A stretch of DNA of 64,000 nt from Colletotrichum lupini (Eukaryota > Ascomycota > Sordariomycetes > Glomerellales > Glomerellaceae): positions 4,588,001 through 4,652,000 of the forward strand of contig NC_064681.1 of NCBI RefSeq assembly GCF_023278565.1, written 5' to 3'. The translations under genes were made by a program, and so were the position numbers. Within the stretch, counting starts at the first letter, position 1. Each line of letters starts with the position of its first letter. Below the pieces are notes generated by a model. The model was not told the origin of the DNA. It was given only the letters and a program-made list of their open reading frames with translations, and did not search any database. Below are positions 33,909-43,663 of this stretch, one piece after another.

Positions 33909-35279
33909 TCACAAAGAGCTGCCCCTGTTGTAAAACCACAGCCTCGCATCTTCAATGCCCAACGCGCTGACCAAGAGTATCTTTCCAAACGCGTCAATAT
34001 CATCAGCAGCAGCATCCCTCAAGGCTTCCTCAAAGCCCTGGCTTGTAATCACAAGGTGCTGCTTCTCCTTCCAAGCAACAGCAAAGTCAACTACGGTAGG
34101 CGCCTTCCAAAGATGAGCGGACATGGTCCACGACTGGCAAAACACGTATCGTTCCTCACATCCATTGGTAAGCGTGCCGACCAGAGCACTATAGGCAACA
34201 AGGAAGAAACAGGTGAAGAATATGGTACGTCGAGCTGACTCTTGGAAGATCCATTCCTGCCAAAAGTCCTTGGTCGGGCATGCGGTGTAGTCTTGGGCCG
34301 GGCCAGTGGCAGGCTGTTCCGGTTCCCACTTCACAAACGGCAGTAGGGCGAGTATGGTGTGTTCTAGAGAGGATAAGGTGTGTTGAGCGGAGGCCCGCAT
34401 GGAGATGTCGCCGTCGAACAGGCGGATTATTTGGTAGAGGAGAATGGCGTGGAAGCGAGCTAGAATGTCGAGGCGGTTCTTAGGCATTGGCGAGGCGAGC
34501 AGCTCGTGAGCTCTGGCTTGGATGGTACGTAGGACGAAGGATGAGTTGATTTTGTTCTTGGCTATGTAAAGAGCGCAGCAGGCTTGAGCATCTGGTGAAT
34601 GTACAGTCAGATTCTTCCCATGGATAGTGGACTTGGGCGAGGGCGACATGAGCTACTTACCTTGCATGTCTCGGGGCATGTGGGCTCGATACAAACAGGG
34701 ATGGCTCCACGGAGCTTGGTTCTCCATCACCACCGTGGTCGGAACCTTTTCAATTTCATCAAGGGCATACTGAAGACGGTTGGCTATCACACTCTCAAGT
34801 GAGCCTGGGGCAGAGTCGTAAGATGGGACAAGCATATCGTCTGGCTTGGGCGTGAGGGGAGGAGCGATCAAGGCCCCTTCGAGGAAGGCGTCACTGGTTA
34901 TGAGTTCGTCAAAGGCCAGATCAAAATTGGCATCTTCCAAGTCTCCCATGTCTAAAGGCAAAAGATCCGGATTCTGGGACCAAGGGATGAGGGAAGCGCT
35001 GGAGCCAGCGTTGTCGTCGAGGAGGGGAACGGGACTTGGAGCTGCACTGCTTTGATGATGCTGTCGCCGAGGCTTCGGGGCTCGCACAACGAGATCGCGA
35101 TTGCTCGCCTTTGATCTGATCGGGATTGGCGGAGCGGAGTAGTCGCAGGCGATATTCCGCCTCGAGCACCGCAAGCATGCGGGTTGGCCGTGGTCGCATC
35201 TGCGCTTGGCTTTGGTGCAGGCTGTACATGTTTTCCGCCGTGGCGGCGGGTTGGCCCGCTCAAAGAATGAGTTTGACAT
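33909..35279 (-). CDS. Zn2Cys6 (C6) transcription factor
   Basis: Exons on the minus strand are 35279-34661 and 34591-33909, giving 433 residues. The N-terminal zinc binuclear cluster has the exact CX2CX6CX6CX2CX6C spacing with cysteines at 18, 21, 28, 35, 38 and 45 (CTACTKAKRRCDHG onward), preceded and followed by basic residues. A Pro/Ser/Asp-rich linker comes next. The second half is helical (LLASPMPKNRLDILARFHAILLYQIIRLFDG) and resembles the ligand-sensing or activation region of short C6 regulators that lack the full fungal-specific domain. It acts in the nucleus on promoters with CGG-type half sites. The gene is divergent from the NmrA-like reductase with 619 bases between them, so it may regulate that neighbour; this is inference. 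Confidence 0.92.
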
Positions 35280-35898
35280 GTTGGCCGATGCCCGCGTTGA
35301 TTTCCCCCGTTGATGAGTGAAAGGATATCTGAATCTGACTGTCTAATTGAAGATAGGTTATGCCGTCACACTCCTCGAGGAAGCTTTCCAACCAAATTGA
35401 ATGAGTGTCAAAGCACTGAAGGTGAGCGCTGAACGGATCTGATTGAGACGTTGTCAGCGCTGCTCAGTTTGAGCTTACTTAATCTGGCGGGATTCCGCCA
35501 ACATTTCCCACTTCATCCTTCATCCTTCATACTCTTTGTCTGCGTCCTTATTTGCAAGAAACACCAAAGTACCTATCACTACAGCCAATCAGCCATGTAT
35601 AATGTGCGATCAATACCATCAAGCGAAGCTGGCGGCGTCCCGTCGCCGGTGACGCGTCGCTGAAGGATTCCCGCGATGAGACCTTCAACGAATTGATGGC
35701 ATCAATCATGGATTCTCATCATCCGGCATGACCGCTATCATATCGTGAGTATATAAAGCGCCGAGAGAACTGTTCTGACCTGCTACAGATCAAGCAGTCT
35801 CATCACAATATCTTCTTCCAATCGAATCTCACCGCATTTCTTCCCTCACGTTTCACTTGAACTTATCAATCCAACTTCGACATCACACACATACTGCA
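35280..35898. promoter_or_regulatory. Divergent promoter, Zn2Cys6 factor / NmrA-like reductase
   Basis: 619 bases between two start codons. On the plus strand TATATAAA at 35750-35757 is a good TATA box 142 bases before the reductase ATG, followed by a CT/CA-rich leader. No clear CGG inverted pair was identified by eye. Confidence 0.65.
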
Positions 35899-36825
35899 AT
35901 GTCTCAACACACAATCTTCGTCAGCGGCGCAACAGGCACAGTCGGCGGTTCAGTCGCGCGAAACCTCCTCGCAGCCGGCATCGCAGTCCACGCCCTCGCC
36001 CGCAACCCAGACTCTCCCGCCGCCAAAGCCCTCTCCTCCCTCGGCGCCTCTCTTACCCCAGGAGGCTACGACGACGAAGGTGCCCTCGAGGAGGCGATGA
36101 AAGGCATCACAGGGGCCTTTTTGAACCTGATGCCCGACTTCGTTGACCACACCTGGGAATTCAAGACGGCGAAGCGCATCATGGCCGCTGCGAAGGCGGC
36201 AGGCGCCACACACTTCATCTACAGTAGCAGCTTCTCGGTAGATGCTCCCCAGAAGCTCAAGTACTGGGATCCCGAAAGCTTCACTGCTATGGTCCTTCTC
36301 TCGAAGCAGGCTATTGAGAACGAGGTCCGGAAAGCGGGCTTCGAGCACTGGACGATCCTACGACCCGGGAACTTTACGGCGAACTACATCCTCCCGATCG
36401 CTGCCGTGTACCCGGATCTTGCCAAGAAAGGGCGCTTCGTAACAGCTCTGACGCCCGAGACGAAGTTGCCGACGGTGGACCCGAACGATATCGGACAGTT
36501 TGCGTTGGCGGCGTACCGGGATCCTGTCAAGTTCAACACTCAGGAGATCTCACTTGCGTCGGAGCTCCTCACCGCAGATAATATCATGGGGAAACTTGCG
36601 AGGTTTACGGGGAAGGACATCAAGGCCGTCTATCTCTCTGATGAGGAGGTTGAGGCGCAGAAAGGAGGGAACCCGTTCTTGGCTGGACAGCTGGCTATGC
36701 GTGACATGGATCAGTTTGCTGATATTGAGGGGACAAGAAGCTGGGGAGTTGCCTTGGGGACCTTTGACGAATATCTGGAGCGGGAGAAAGAGAGGGTCAG
36801 CGAGACCTATGGACATCTTGCATAG
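35899..36825 (+). CDS. NmrA-like NAD(P)-binding reductase
   Basis: Intronless, 308 residues from an ATG in a good context 142 bases after a TATA box. The N-terminus TIFVSGATGTVGGSVARNLLAAG carries the dinucleotide-binding motif GATGTVG (10-16), and HALARNPDSPAAKAL follows with the Arg that favours NADP. Later blocks are FIYSSSFSVDAP, KQAIENEVRKAGFEHWTILRPGNF and LPTVDPNDIGQFALAAY. Members are redox-sensing regulators such as NmrA or true reductases of the isoflavone/phenylcoumaran type; the sequence does not separate these. It converges on the GFA protein gene with 89 bases between stops. Confidence 0.92.
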   Translation: MSQHTIFVSGATGTVGGSVARNLLAAGIAVHALARNPDSPAAKALSSLGASLTPGGYDDEGALEEAMKGITGAFLNLMPDFVDHTWEFKTAKRIMAAAKAAGATHFIYSSSFSVDAPQKLKYWDPESFTAMVLLSKQAIENEVRKAGFEHWTILRPGNFTANYILPIAAVYPDLAKKGRFVTALTPETKLPTVDPNDIGQFALAAYRDPVKFNTQEISLASELLTADNIMGKLARFTGKDIKAVYLSDEEVEAQKGGNPFLAGQLAMRDMDQFADIEGTRSWGVALGTFDEYLEREKERVSETYGHLA

Positions 36826-36914
36826 ACTTTTGTAGGGTGGTTTTCTCACAGGCTGCAAACGAGAGGAACGAGGACAACATACCAGAACCATGAGTCGATA
36901 GGATATATCAGACA

Positions 36915-38042
36915 TCATCCAATATTAAACCCCCAAGCCTCGCCATGCCTCTCCCTCCCCCATCTCGCCATACCCTCCCCCAACCCCTGCGTCACCCCAG
37001 CATCATATCTCATCCCGCTGTCCGCCCACGCAACCCTTCCCGTCCTCCACGTAACCCACTCCTCCGCCAAACACCCCTCAGGCGCCCTCAAAATTCCAGC
37101 AGCGACATTGACCAACCTCTCTCCATTCGCCTGCTTCCTACCATCCACCCCAAAATACGCCATCACACTCGCGCCACACGTCCCGCAGAACGACCGCCGC
37201 ACGTTCTCAGACGATTTGAACGTCTTGGCCGTCCCGCCGAGCTGGAGGCCCTCGGGCACGGAGGGTATGATGCAGCTCTCGGGGATACAGACCCATGCTA
37301 TAGCGTGGACTCCCGTTTGAAGACGGCAGTCGTCGCAGGCGTCTACGCAGGCCGGCCACTTTCGCGAGTCGACGGGCGAGAGCCATGCTTCGTAGGCTTT
37401 ATCCTCGAGCATGGAGGCCTTGGGGCGGGAGATTGTAAAGGAGACGCCGCCGCAATGGCATTGCGCGCGGAGGACCTCTTCGCCGTCTACGCCGACTTCT
37501 CGCCCATGTGTTGTTGTCGACGTTGTGGCTTCAGATTCTTCTTTCTTAGGGTTCCAGATGTCCATCTCTTTGCCGTTCACCGCTGGGAGCCATTCATATA
37601 ATCCTCCGCCCGGCGCGGAAGCCGTGTTGACATGAGACCGTACATTCCAGACGGCGGGTACATCATCCTGGTTCGCATCAAAGATGGACGCCGAGATAAC
37701 CCAGTCGTCGTCGTCGACGCCCACGTCTCCGATGTGGCAGCTACATGTACTGCAAAAGTACCGTGTGCTCGAGGCCGTCGCGTGGCGATAGGCCGTGAGA
37801 GAGGATGACAGCGAAGACGGGGCGATGAAGGAGGGGGATACGCCGGATGGGAGAGGCGCGTGGAAGATGCAGAGGGTTCCGTGGGTGTAGCGGCAGATGC
37901 TGCAGTGACAGAGGTGGACTTTGAGGGGGAGGGAGGAGGCGGGCAGAGTGAGGGTAAAGTGGACGGCTTTGCAGTAGCAACGGGCCGTGAGAGTCTTTGT
38001 TGCCGGGGCAGACCCGGTGGGTTGGGGATGTTCTTCACTCAT
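36915..38042 (-). CDS. Double GFA/CENP-V domain zinc protein
   Basis: Intronless, 375 residues. It contains two tandem Mss4-like GFA (glutathione-dependent formaldehyde-activating / CENP-V) domains. The first (about 20-115) has RCYCKAVHFTL, HLCHCSICRYTHG and RYFCSTCSCHIG. The second (about 200-310) has QCHCGGVSFTI, ACDDCRLQTG and SFCGTCGASVMAYFG. Each set supplies the Cys ligands for one or two zinc ions. A Glu/Thr-rich linker near 170-190 separates them. Proteins with two domains are common in fungi but their reactions are mostly unknown; the formaldehyde link comes from bacterial Gfa. Neighbours are an NmrA reductase (convergent) and a drug transporter on the same strand. Confidence 0.9.
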   Translation of the reverse strand: MSEEHPQPTGSAPATKTLTARCYCKAVHFTLTLPASSLPLKVHLCHCSICRYTHGTLCIFHAPLPSGVSPSFIAPSSLSSSLTAYRHATASSTRYFCSTCSCHIGDVGVDDDDWVISASIFDANQDDVPAVWNVRSHVNTASAPGGGLYEWLPAVNGKEMDIWNPKKEESEATTSTTTHGREVGVDGEEVLRAQCHCGGVSFTISRPKASMLEDKAYEAWLSPVDSRKWPACVDACDDCRLQTGVHAIAWVCIPESCIIPSVPEGLQLGGTAKTFKSSENVRRSFCGTCGASVMAYFGVDGRKQANGERLVNVAAGILRAPEGCLAEEWVTWRTGRVAWADSGMRYDAGVTQGLGEGMARWGRERHGEAWGFNIG

Positions 38043-38420
38043 TGCAATGTGAATTGTTCAAAGCCACGTTTAGAGTGAGGGGATATTCGACGAATTGCGT
38101 TGAAACATGATGAAGAAATGAGGTACGGAGCTTGACTTGAGCTACCGGTCTCACTTCCTATTTCAGCTGAGCGATAAGAATCAATTTGACATGACGCCGA
38201 AGGGCGTGGTGCAAGTCGAGTTAGCCTAATATGCGGGGTTCAACCGCCACGAGGAAACCACACCAACAACGTTTTTAACTCAATAGCTATATAGCGTTGC
38301 GATGTTGAGTCAGTTTCTTATAACTACAGTTCATTACATATATTGCTAGAGGTGTTTTCGAGTAACTATCTAAAAGGGTATCACTGAAGGCCGCGTTCAT
38401 ACTCATATAGTATCACAATC
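38043..38420. other. Intergenic region upstream of the GFA gene
   Basis: 378 bases between the minus-strand transporter stop and the GFA start. It should hold the GFA promoter and the 3' end of the transporter. Nothing specific was recognised. Confidence 0.5.
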
Positions 38421-40004
38421 TCATGCTGTGCTCTTCTTGCTCTCCTTCTTGAGGATCTTGTCCTTTGCGTCCTGACGCCACTTCACGCCCCAGTACATTA
38501 TGGCCAGTAATGCAGGGCTGAAGACAATATAGAGAAGAGCCAGGAAAGTAAAGGCCCAGCCCACGCCCATCCCGTTAATCATGGGAATGATCGCTGCAGT
38601 GGCCGCAGCGCCGAGTAGACACCTCGTAAAGTTGTTCGCCGCCGTCGCAGTCCCGGCTTTACCTGGGTGGATGTCAATGATGAGCGTATTGGTCGTGTTA
38701 TTGAATCCGATCATGCCGACTCCGAAGAGAAAGAGCAGCACGCATGGCACAGCCACGGGCGCCCGGAGGTGTAGAGCCCAACCCCAGATGAGCAGCAGAA
38801 TCGAGCTGAGATACAGCAGCGGAAGACCGACTTCGAGGCGGGCTTTCTCAATGGGGAACCCAGTCATGTCTTGCTGACGAGACTTATCGTAGGGAATCCC
38901 AAGGCGCTTGCAATGCCGGCGGTAGTTCCAGTTGATTAGAGGTCCTACAAGAAAGGCAGCCACGACTGAGCCGCCAGCCATGGGCAGGTACATGAGGCCG
39001 ACCTTAAGACTGTCGAAACCGTAGATCTCCTGGAACTGGGTCGGCATGGAAGAGGCGATAGCGTAAAACCCAGCAAAGACAATGGCGCTGAAGCCGAGAA
39101 GTAGCCCAAGCTCTCTCTCGAAGAGTAGACGAAGTGACTCAAACGGGTTGATCTTGAACTTGAGACTTGGTTTGACAGTGTTTGATGCTCCTGTTGTTTG
39201 TCTCGTCACCGGCGCTCCATCTCCCTTCTTGGCTCTGTAATGGTCCTTGATAAGCTGGAAGCCGGTTCGGTAGAGCTTTGGCGGTCGCACGGAGCCATCA
39301 TCCACAATCCTCCTGCAAGTCTCTGGGAAGAAGAGAAGAAGAACGATGAAGAAGACACCGGCCAGAATGGCAAGAAACCAAAATATGGATCTCCATCCAA
39401 GATACTGTGCTAGAACACCACCGAGGACTGGCCCCAGTGCGGGCGCTAGCACAATGGGTATAACAGTAAGACCAACGTACTGTCCCCTCTCAGCCGATGT
39501 GATGCTGTCTGCCACGACAGCTGAGGCCAGAGCAACGGTGCTGCTAGAGCCTGCAGACTGGATGCAGCGAATGACGAGCAAAGAAGCAAAGTTCTGCGAG
39601 AGCGCAAGGCCAATGTTGGCCGCGATGTAGACGACGAAGCAAATCACATACGCAGGGCGTCTGCCGCTCTGATCAGCCAGAGAACCGATGAACATAGGCA
39701 CGATTCCCTGAAATATCATGTAAGTCGTCAGGGTAAGGTTCATGTCCGAGTCGGAGACGTTGAACTCGTGAGCGAGAACAGTCAGAGCGGGAAGGTAGAT
39801 TTGCGCGGTGAAAGGCGAGAAGAAGGCAGCCAGAGCGGCTCCCAGCACGATGAGCCGCTTCTCCCATGTCGTATAAACTGTAAATGGTGGAGGCTGTTGT
39901 TCTTCTGGCGGTGTAGCTGCTTCCTCGTCCACTATTGTAGATTTAGTAGAGTCGACCGGTGGCGCTGACATGTCTGAAGACGTGGGACTCGTTGGTCGAG
40001 ACAT
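38421..40004 (-). CDS. MFS drug:H+ antiporter, DHA1 (QDR/FLR-like) family
   Basis: Intronless, 527 residues, about twelve membrane segments with a polar N-terminus (about 1-45) and a central cytosolic loop (about 240-290). DHA1 signatures are visible: the start of helix 1 (AAFFSPFTAQIYLPALTVLA), motif A GSLADQSGRRPAYV after helix 2, motif B LVIRCIQSAGSSS in helix 4 and antiporter motif C IVLAPALGPVLGG in helix 5. Helix 7-8 contains LLGFSAIVFAGFYAIASSMP. Such proteins export drugs, polyamines, organic acids or fungal metabolites at the plasma membrane. The upstream region holds a cluster of G-runs (40190-40242). Confidence 0.92.
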   Translation of the reverse strand: MSRPTSPTSSDMSAPPVDSTKSTIVDEEAATPPEEQQPPPFTVYTTWEKRLIVLGAALAAFFSPFTAQIYLPALTVLAHEFNVSDSDMNLTLTTYMIFQGIVPMFIGSLADQSGRRPAYVICFVVYIAANIGLALSQNFASLLVIRCIQSAGSSSTVALASAVVADSITSAERGQYVGLTVIPIVLAPALGPVLGGVLAQYLGWRSIFWFLAILAGVFFIVLLLFFPETCRRIVDDGSVRPPKLYRTGFQLIKDHYRAKKGDGAPVTRQTTGASNTVKPSLKFKINPFESLRLLFERELGLLLGFSAIVFAGFYAIASSMPTQFQEIYGFDSLKVGLMYLPMAGGSVVAAFLVGPLINWNYRRHCKRLGIPYDKSRQQDMTGFPIEKARLEVGLPLLYLSSILLLIWGWALHLRAPVAVPCVLLFLFGVGMIGFNNTTNTLIIDIHPGKAGTATAANNFTRCLLGAAATAAIIPMINGMGVGWAFTFLALLYIVFSPALLAIMYWGVKWRQDAKDKILKKESKKSTA

Positions 40005-40189
40005 TGTTGGCGATGATGTTGGATCTCAGTCTTGGCCAGCCTTGATACAGAGCCTGATGATGAGAAGTGCAGTAAGAGGAATGCCAGTCATTGGGGCAAA
40101 TGTATTGATATATACATATTATTGCCGAGATCAGGACTTATGATAAAAAAAAGTCCGTCTGCGGCTAAGTGCTTGACTAGGCAGTCATT

Positions 40190-40242
40190 GGGGCACAATC
40201 GGGCATTTTGGGGGCTTTGGGGCCATTTGGGGGTATTTGGGG
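40190..40242 (+). promoter_or_regulatory. Six-run G-rich cluster, G-quadruplex candidate
   Basis: G-runs of 4, 3, 5, 4, 5 and 4 bases at 40190, 40201, 40210, 40219, 40229 and 40239, separated by loops of 4-7 bases often ending in TTT. Any four of these could fold. It lies about 190 bases upstream of the DHA1 transporter ATG, on the template strand of that gene. Confidence 0.7.
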
Positions 40243-40793
40243 CGCAGATGTAATCGATCACCGCTCGTTCGGTGGAACTAATACGACATCGTTGTCAGAA
40301 TGCATACTCGGTGCCGAGTCGGCGTGTGTCGAAGAGTGAGCGTCGGCTGGGAGTTGCGACAGTATCAGGCTAGCGGACAATAAGACTTCGGTATCTCTCT
40401 GTCTTAGTCAATCTGTGCCCCGTGGGTCTTTTGCAGCCCAAGTAGAAAAAAGCGTAAGATCCCGGCGATAATCACATTACCGCGTGACTTATCCATCGCG
40501 GACCTCGACCGAAGCCCTCGAACGGAGTGCTGAGCGGGCCGTTCTCGGCAAAGGCATGTAATCATGGTTGTCTCGTCTATTCGATGGTAGCAGAAGAAGA
40601 AAAGTTCAGCCATAAGAACGTGTCATGGTCATTGAAAAACAACATGATGTGATGAGTGCGATGGAATATCGAGGTGAAGTTGAAGGTTTAGAGTTACACT
40701 TGAACTTACACGGAACGCCAAGAGGGAGGAGGACGGAGCCAGGGAGGAAGGCACCTCCGGGATGGGGCGGACCGTCTTCGGGAAATTTCAACA

Positions 40794-40818
40794 CTGTACG
40801 TACACACAGTACGTACAG
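40794..40818. promoter_or_regulatory. Perfect 10-bp inverted repeat
   Basis: Arms CTGTACGTAC and GTACGTACAG flank a five-base spacer ACACA, about 265 bases upstream of the BOS1 start. The arms are perfect complements. It could be a dimeric factor site or a transcript hairpin; no known binding site was matched. Confidence 0.6.
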
Positions 40819-41081
40819 CTCTGTCATCGATTGGGAAGGCGGTAACGTGTTTTCTTGGAGAAGCCACCTGGAGACTTGGAGGTACCCTTGTACTTTTGGG
40901 AGGGAGCTCCAGCATGAAGTGTCCAGAGCTCCGTCGGGCTTCAGGCAGTCCCTTACCTTAGACCTCAAGACCCTGCATTCACTCAAGAGCTGCTCTCGAT
41001 ATCTACCCTCTTAACCTCTCCTGTCCCGAGAACTACCCTACACATCTTCAGACTCGGTGCCCTGTCGCATATCAGCCCAAA

Positions 41082-41890
41082 ATGGTCAGTTGTGCAGACT
41101 CCCTCCTAACCTTAAACCCGAGATGCGCCGTACTAACAAGCTGCAGAACGTCCAATACAACTCGGCCCTGCGCCAGAGCAAGGCCATCCGCAACGACCTC
41201 GAGAAGCTGTCCTCCTCAGCTGCGCAACCAGCTGCCTTGACCCCCGCCGAGATTGGCAATGTGTCTGCATCTCTCGCCTCTTTTTCCAAGACCGTCGACG
41301 AATACAACCAACTAGCTCGCCAGGAGCTCGTACCCAAGAAACAAGAAGAAGCCTACGAACGAGTGAAACGGTTCCGCGATGACCTCTCCGATTTCCGCTC
41401 TCAGGTCGACTCTCTCAAGAAGGCTCGCGAAGAAGCCGCACACAACAATAATCGAGGCGAGCTGCTAGGGCGTCGAGCATATGTCACAGCCACCCCCGAA
41501 AACCCCTACGCCAACGTCAATAAGTCTTCCCAATTCCACAGCCGAGGGGCTTCGACAGGTCAGGCCGGCGGCGGTGGGCTGAGCATGGGCGGAAACGATG
41601 TCACAAGAGAACAACACGCCCTGCGAGAGCAGAACTTCTTTGCTAGCACCAACTCAGCCTTGGACGAATACATTGCTCGCGGGCAAGCCGTACTAGGCGA
41701 TCTTGGAACGCAGCGCGAAATGCTCAAGAACACCCAAAAGAGGCTCTACTCTGTCGGTAACACGCTGGGCATCTCTGGCGACACCATTCGCATGATTGAG
41801 CGCCGCGCCAAGGAAGACAAGTGGATCTTTTGGGCCGGCGTCATCATCTTCTTCCTCTTCTGCTGGGCGTGCATACACTTTTTACGGTAA
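41082..41890 (+). CDS. BOS1: Bos1, ER-Golgi Qb-SNARE (membrin/GOSR2 orthologue)
   Basis: v/t-SNARE of COPII vesicles that pairs with Sed5, Bet1 and Sec22 for ER-to-Golgi fusion. Exon 1 is only the ATG (41082-41084); exon 2 is 41147-41890, giving 248 residues. The intron has GTCAGT, a perfect TACTAAC branch site at 41131 and CTGCAG. After the initiator Met comes NVQYNSALRQSKAIRNDLEKLS, matching the Bos1 N-terminal helix. The middle has FRDDLSDFRSQVDSLK and an NPYANVN motif. The SNARE motif (about 160-215) includes EQNFFASTNSALDEYIARGQ and NTLGISGDTIRMIERR. A C-terminal membrane anchor (WIFWAGVIIFFLFCWACIHF) ends the protein. The upstream frame open before the acceptor is intron sequence. It converges on THI80. 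Confidence 0.93.
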
Positions 41891-42079
41891 ACACACATCA
41901 CATTTGGAGTCGCGCCGCCAGAGACGAGAAAACAACGCCGGGCAATAAGCAGGGCAATAGGCATTGGAGAGTCGGCTGCAGTATATGCGCCATACAAACT
42001 TTTTGTCATCATCGGAGCTCTCACTGTACAACAAGCGACGGTCGACTTTTTTTCTCTTTCGTTTGACCTCTTTTTTGGT

Positions 42080-42975
42080 TTATTCAGTGCCCACAAGAGC
42101 AATGGTGAAAAGCACCGTTTCGGTTGTCTCGATCTCGACCACCCTCGTCTCGGGCAGCACGTGGTTGCTGGTGCTCATGTGGCCCCCAAACTTGGTCTCC
42201 CAGTTCTCCACGTCCCATTCGAGGCCCTTGGTGGTGATGTAGCTGGTCCCGCCGATCGGGATGATGCCGACGTGCTTGCCAAAGACGTCCTCGCCGTCTT
42301 CGCGGACCCAGATGCTGTGGTGGCCGGGCTTGAGGAGGAAGGTCAGGCTCTGGCCGGAGACGAGGTACAGCTTGCCCTGGGCATAATCTGGGCCCGGCTG
42401 GAAGAGGTATAGATGGTGCACCTGGCTGAGACCCTGGTCAACGCGGCCACCTAGTCCACCGAGAGCGACGATGTCAGTCTCGGGGCCGTGGTTTGACCGA
42501 ATCCATGAGACGGCCTTGGCGAAGTCTGTTGAGTACTGGTCGGGATCTTGAATGACTTGGGCTGGCTTTTCTAGCGTTGTGTAGTAGTCCTTGACGGAGG
42601 GGAGGAGTGAGTCCAAATCCCCGATGATAACGTCGAGGTTGTTCTGTATGAGTCAGACAGTGTCATCGTGATGACGAGAGATGCTGGCACTCACGTATGG
42701 AGGGCGGGATTGAGCCTCAGCTGCTTTGTTCAGATCGTGTAGCCTATTTGCTCCGCCATCTGCAGCAACTCGTGTGAGGGCTTCATGAAGAGTCAGCATG
42801 GGATCAGGTCAAACGAGTCCAAGAAGGTTGTACCATTTGCCCATAGTGAGTCAAAAACTGGCGTCTGCCTCACAGGTTGGTTGAGTACAATGAGAGAAAA
42901 GTCGACAGTGCTTGGTTGTTCTGGTTTCTTGTCGCGGAGGAGACCTATCGGCCGCCACTCGAAACTTGGCGACAT
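42080..42975 (-). CDS. THI80: Thiamine pyrophosphokinase
   Basis: Transfers pyrophosphate from ATP to thiamine, giving thiamine diphosphate, in the cytosol. Exons on the minus strand are 42975-42834, 42780-42695 and 42643-42080, giving 263 residues. FSLIVLNQPV at the N-terminus and RVAADGGANRLHDL form the first nucleotide/substrate loop; NNLDVIIGDLDSLLPSV and IVALGGLGGRVDQGLSQVHHLY are the conserved catalytic blocks of the N-terminal domain. The C-terminal beta-rich thiamine-binding domain includes GIIPIGGTSYITTKGLEWD and STSNHVLPETRVVEIETTE. Each intron is GT-AG and both junctions fall inside conserved blocks. Length is slightly below yeast Thi80 (319). No TPP riboswitch was recognised in or before it. 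Confidence 0.94.
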
Positions 42976-43663
42976 ACTGAAGACTGTCTCTTTGGTCTCT
43001 CTCTATCTCAGCACAAAACTACCTCAGTCAGAGGGTCAGATAGCCAGAAAGACAAGGATATCTCTAAATACAAGTGGCCTTCTCGAAAAGTGCAGACGTG
43101 TCAGACTTTGCCTTGATTGTCGCTCAGGTAGCAAAGTTGAAGACTAGAGAGAGGACAACAATACTGTATCACCAACTTGCATCAGGTACTTTATTCAAGG
43201 TTGAGTTGTCCATGATGCGTTTCTTACGCAGGCGTAGGCAGTCATCAGTGTCACCGGCCTAAAAAGGAATATCTCGCAGAAAGTGGTGCACGGCATCAGC
43301 AGCCAATGAAGCGTCGAGTCCCTCAGATTTTAATTGGATTTTTGGACCGTCCGATCGGCCGGACCTTGCAGGCTGCATCGGACGGGCGTGGCGGGCGTCG
43401 GTGGGCGTGACAGGCTTGGGCCAGCGCAATCGAGCGATAATGCGCCGCTAAAACTCCGGCAGAATCCGCCCATCGAAGCTTCAATTTTCTTTTCCATCCA
43501 GGATTACCAACCAGTAACGCTTGGAAAGCTCGCAAGCTACGACCAAACCCGCGCCCTCCGCCCATCTCTCTAATTCCCCTTTGTCGTTTGTCTTTTGCAA
43601 TTGCACCCGCATCCCTTTTTCCTTTGGTTCAGCTTTCCTACATACAATACATTCACACACACA
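42976..43663. promoter_or_regulatory. Divergent intergenic region, THI80 / MIA40
   Basis: 688 bases between two start codons. A GGACCGTCCGATCGGCCGGACC-like partly palindromic stretch lies near 43345, and the last 100 bases before MIA40 are CT/CA-rich. No gene is supported. Confidence 0.5.

Larger units (their letters stand above)
40005..41081. promoter_or_regulatory. Divergent intergenic region, DHA1 transporter / BOS1
   Basis: About 1.1 kb separating two start codons. It contains a G-run cluster and a perfect inverted repeat (listed separately), and a CT-rich leader just before BOS1. Open frames on both strands around 40606-41014 overlap each other and resemble nothing. Confidence 0.6.

Noticed and set aside
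42080..42975. TPP riboswitch in or near THI80
   Set aside because: A CTGAGA-like string occurs only on the antisense strand inside the coding region, and no matching second motif was found.
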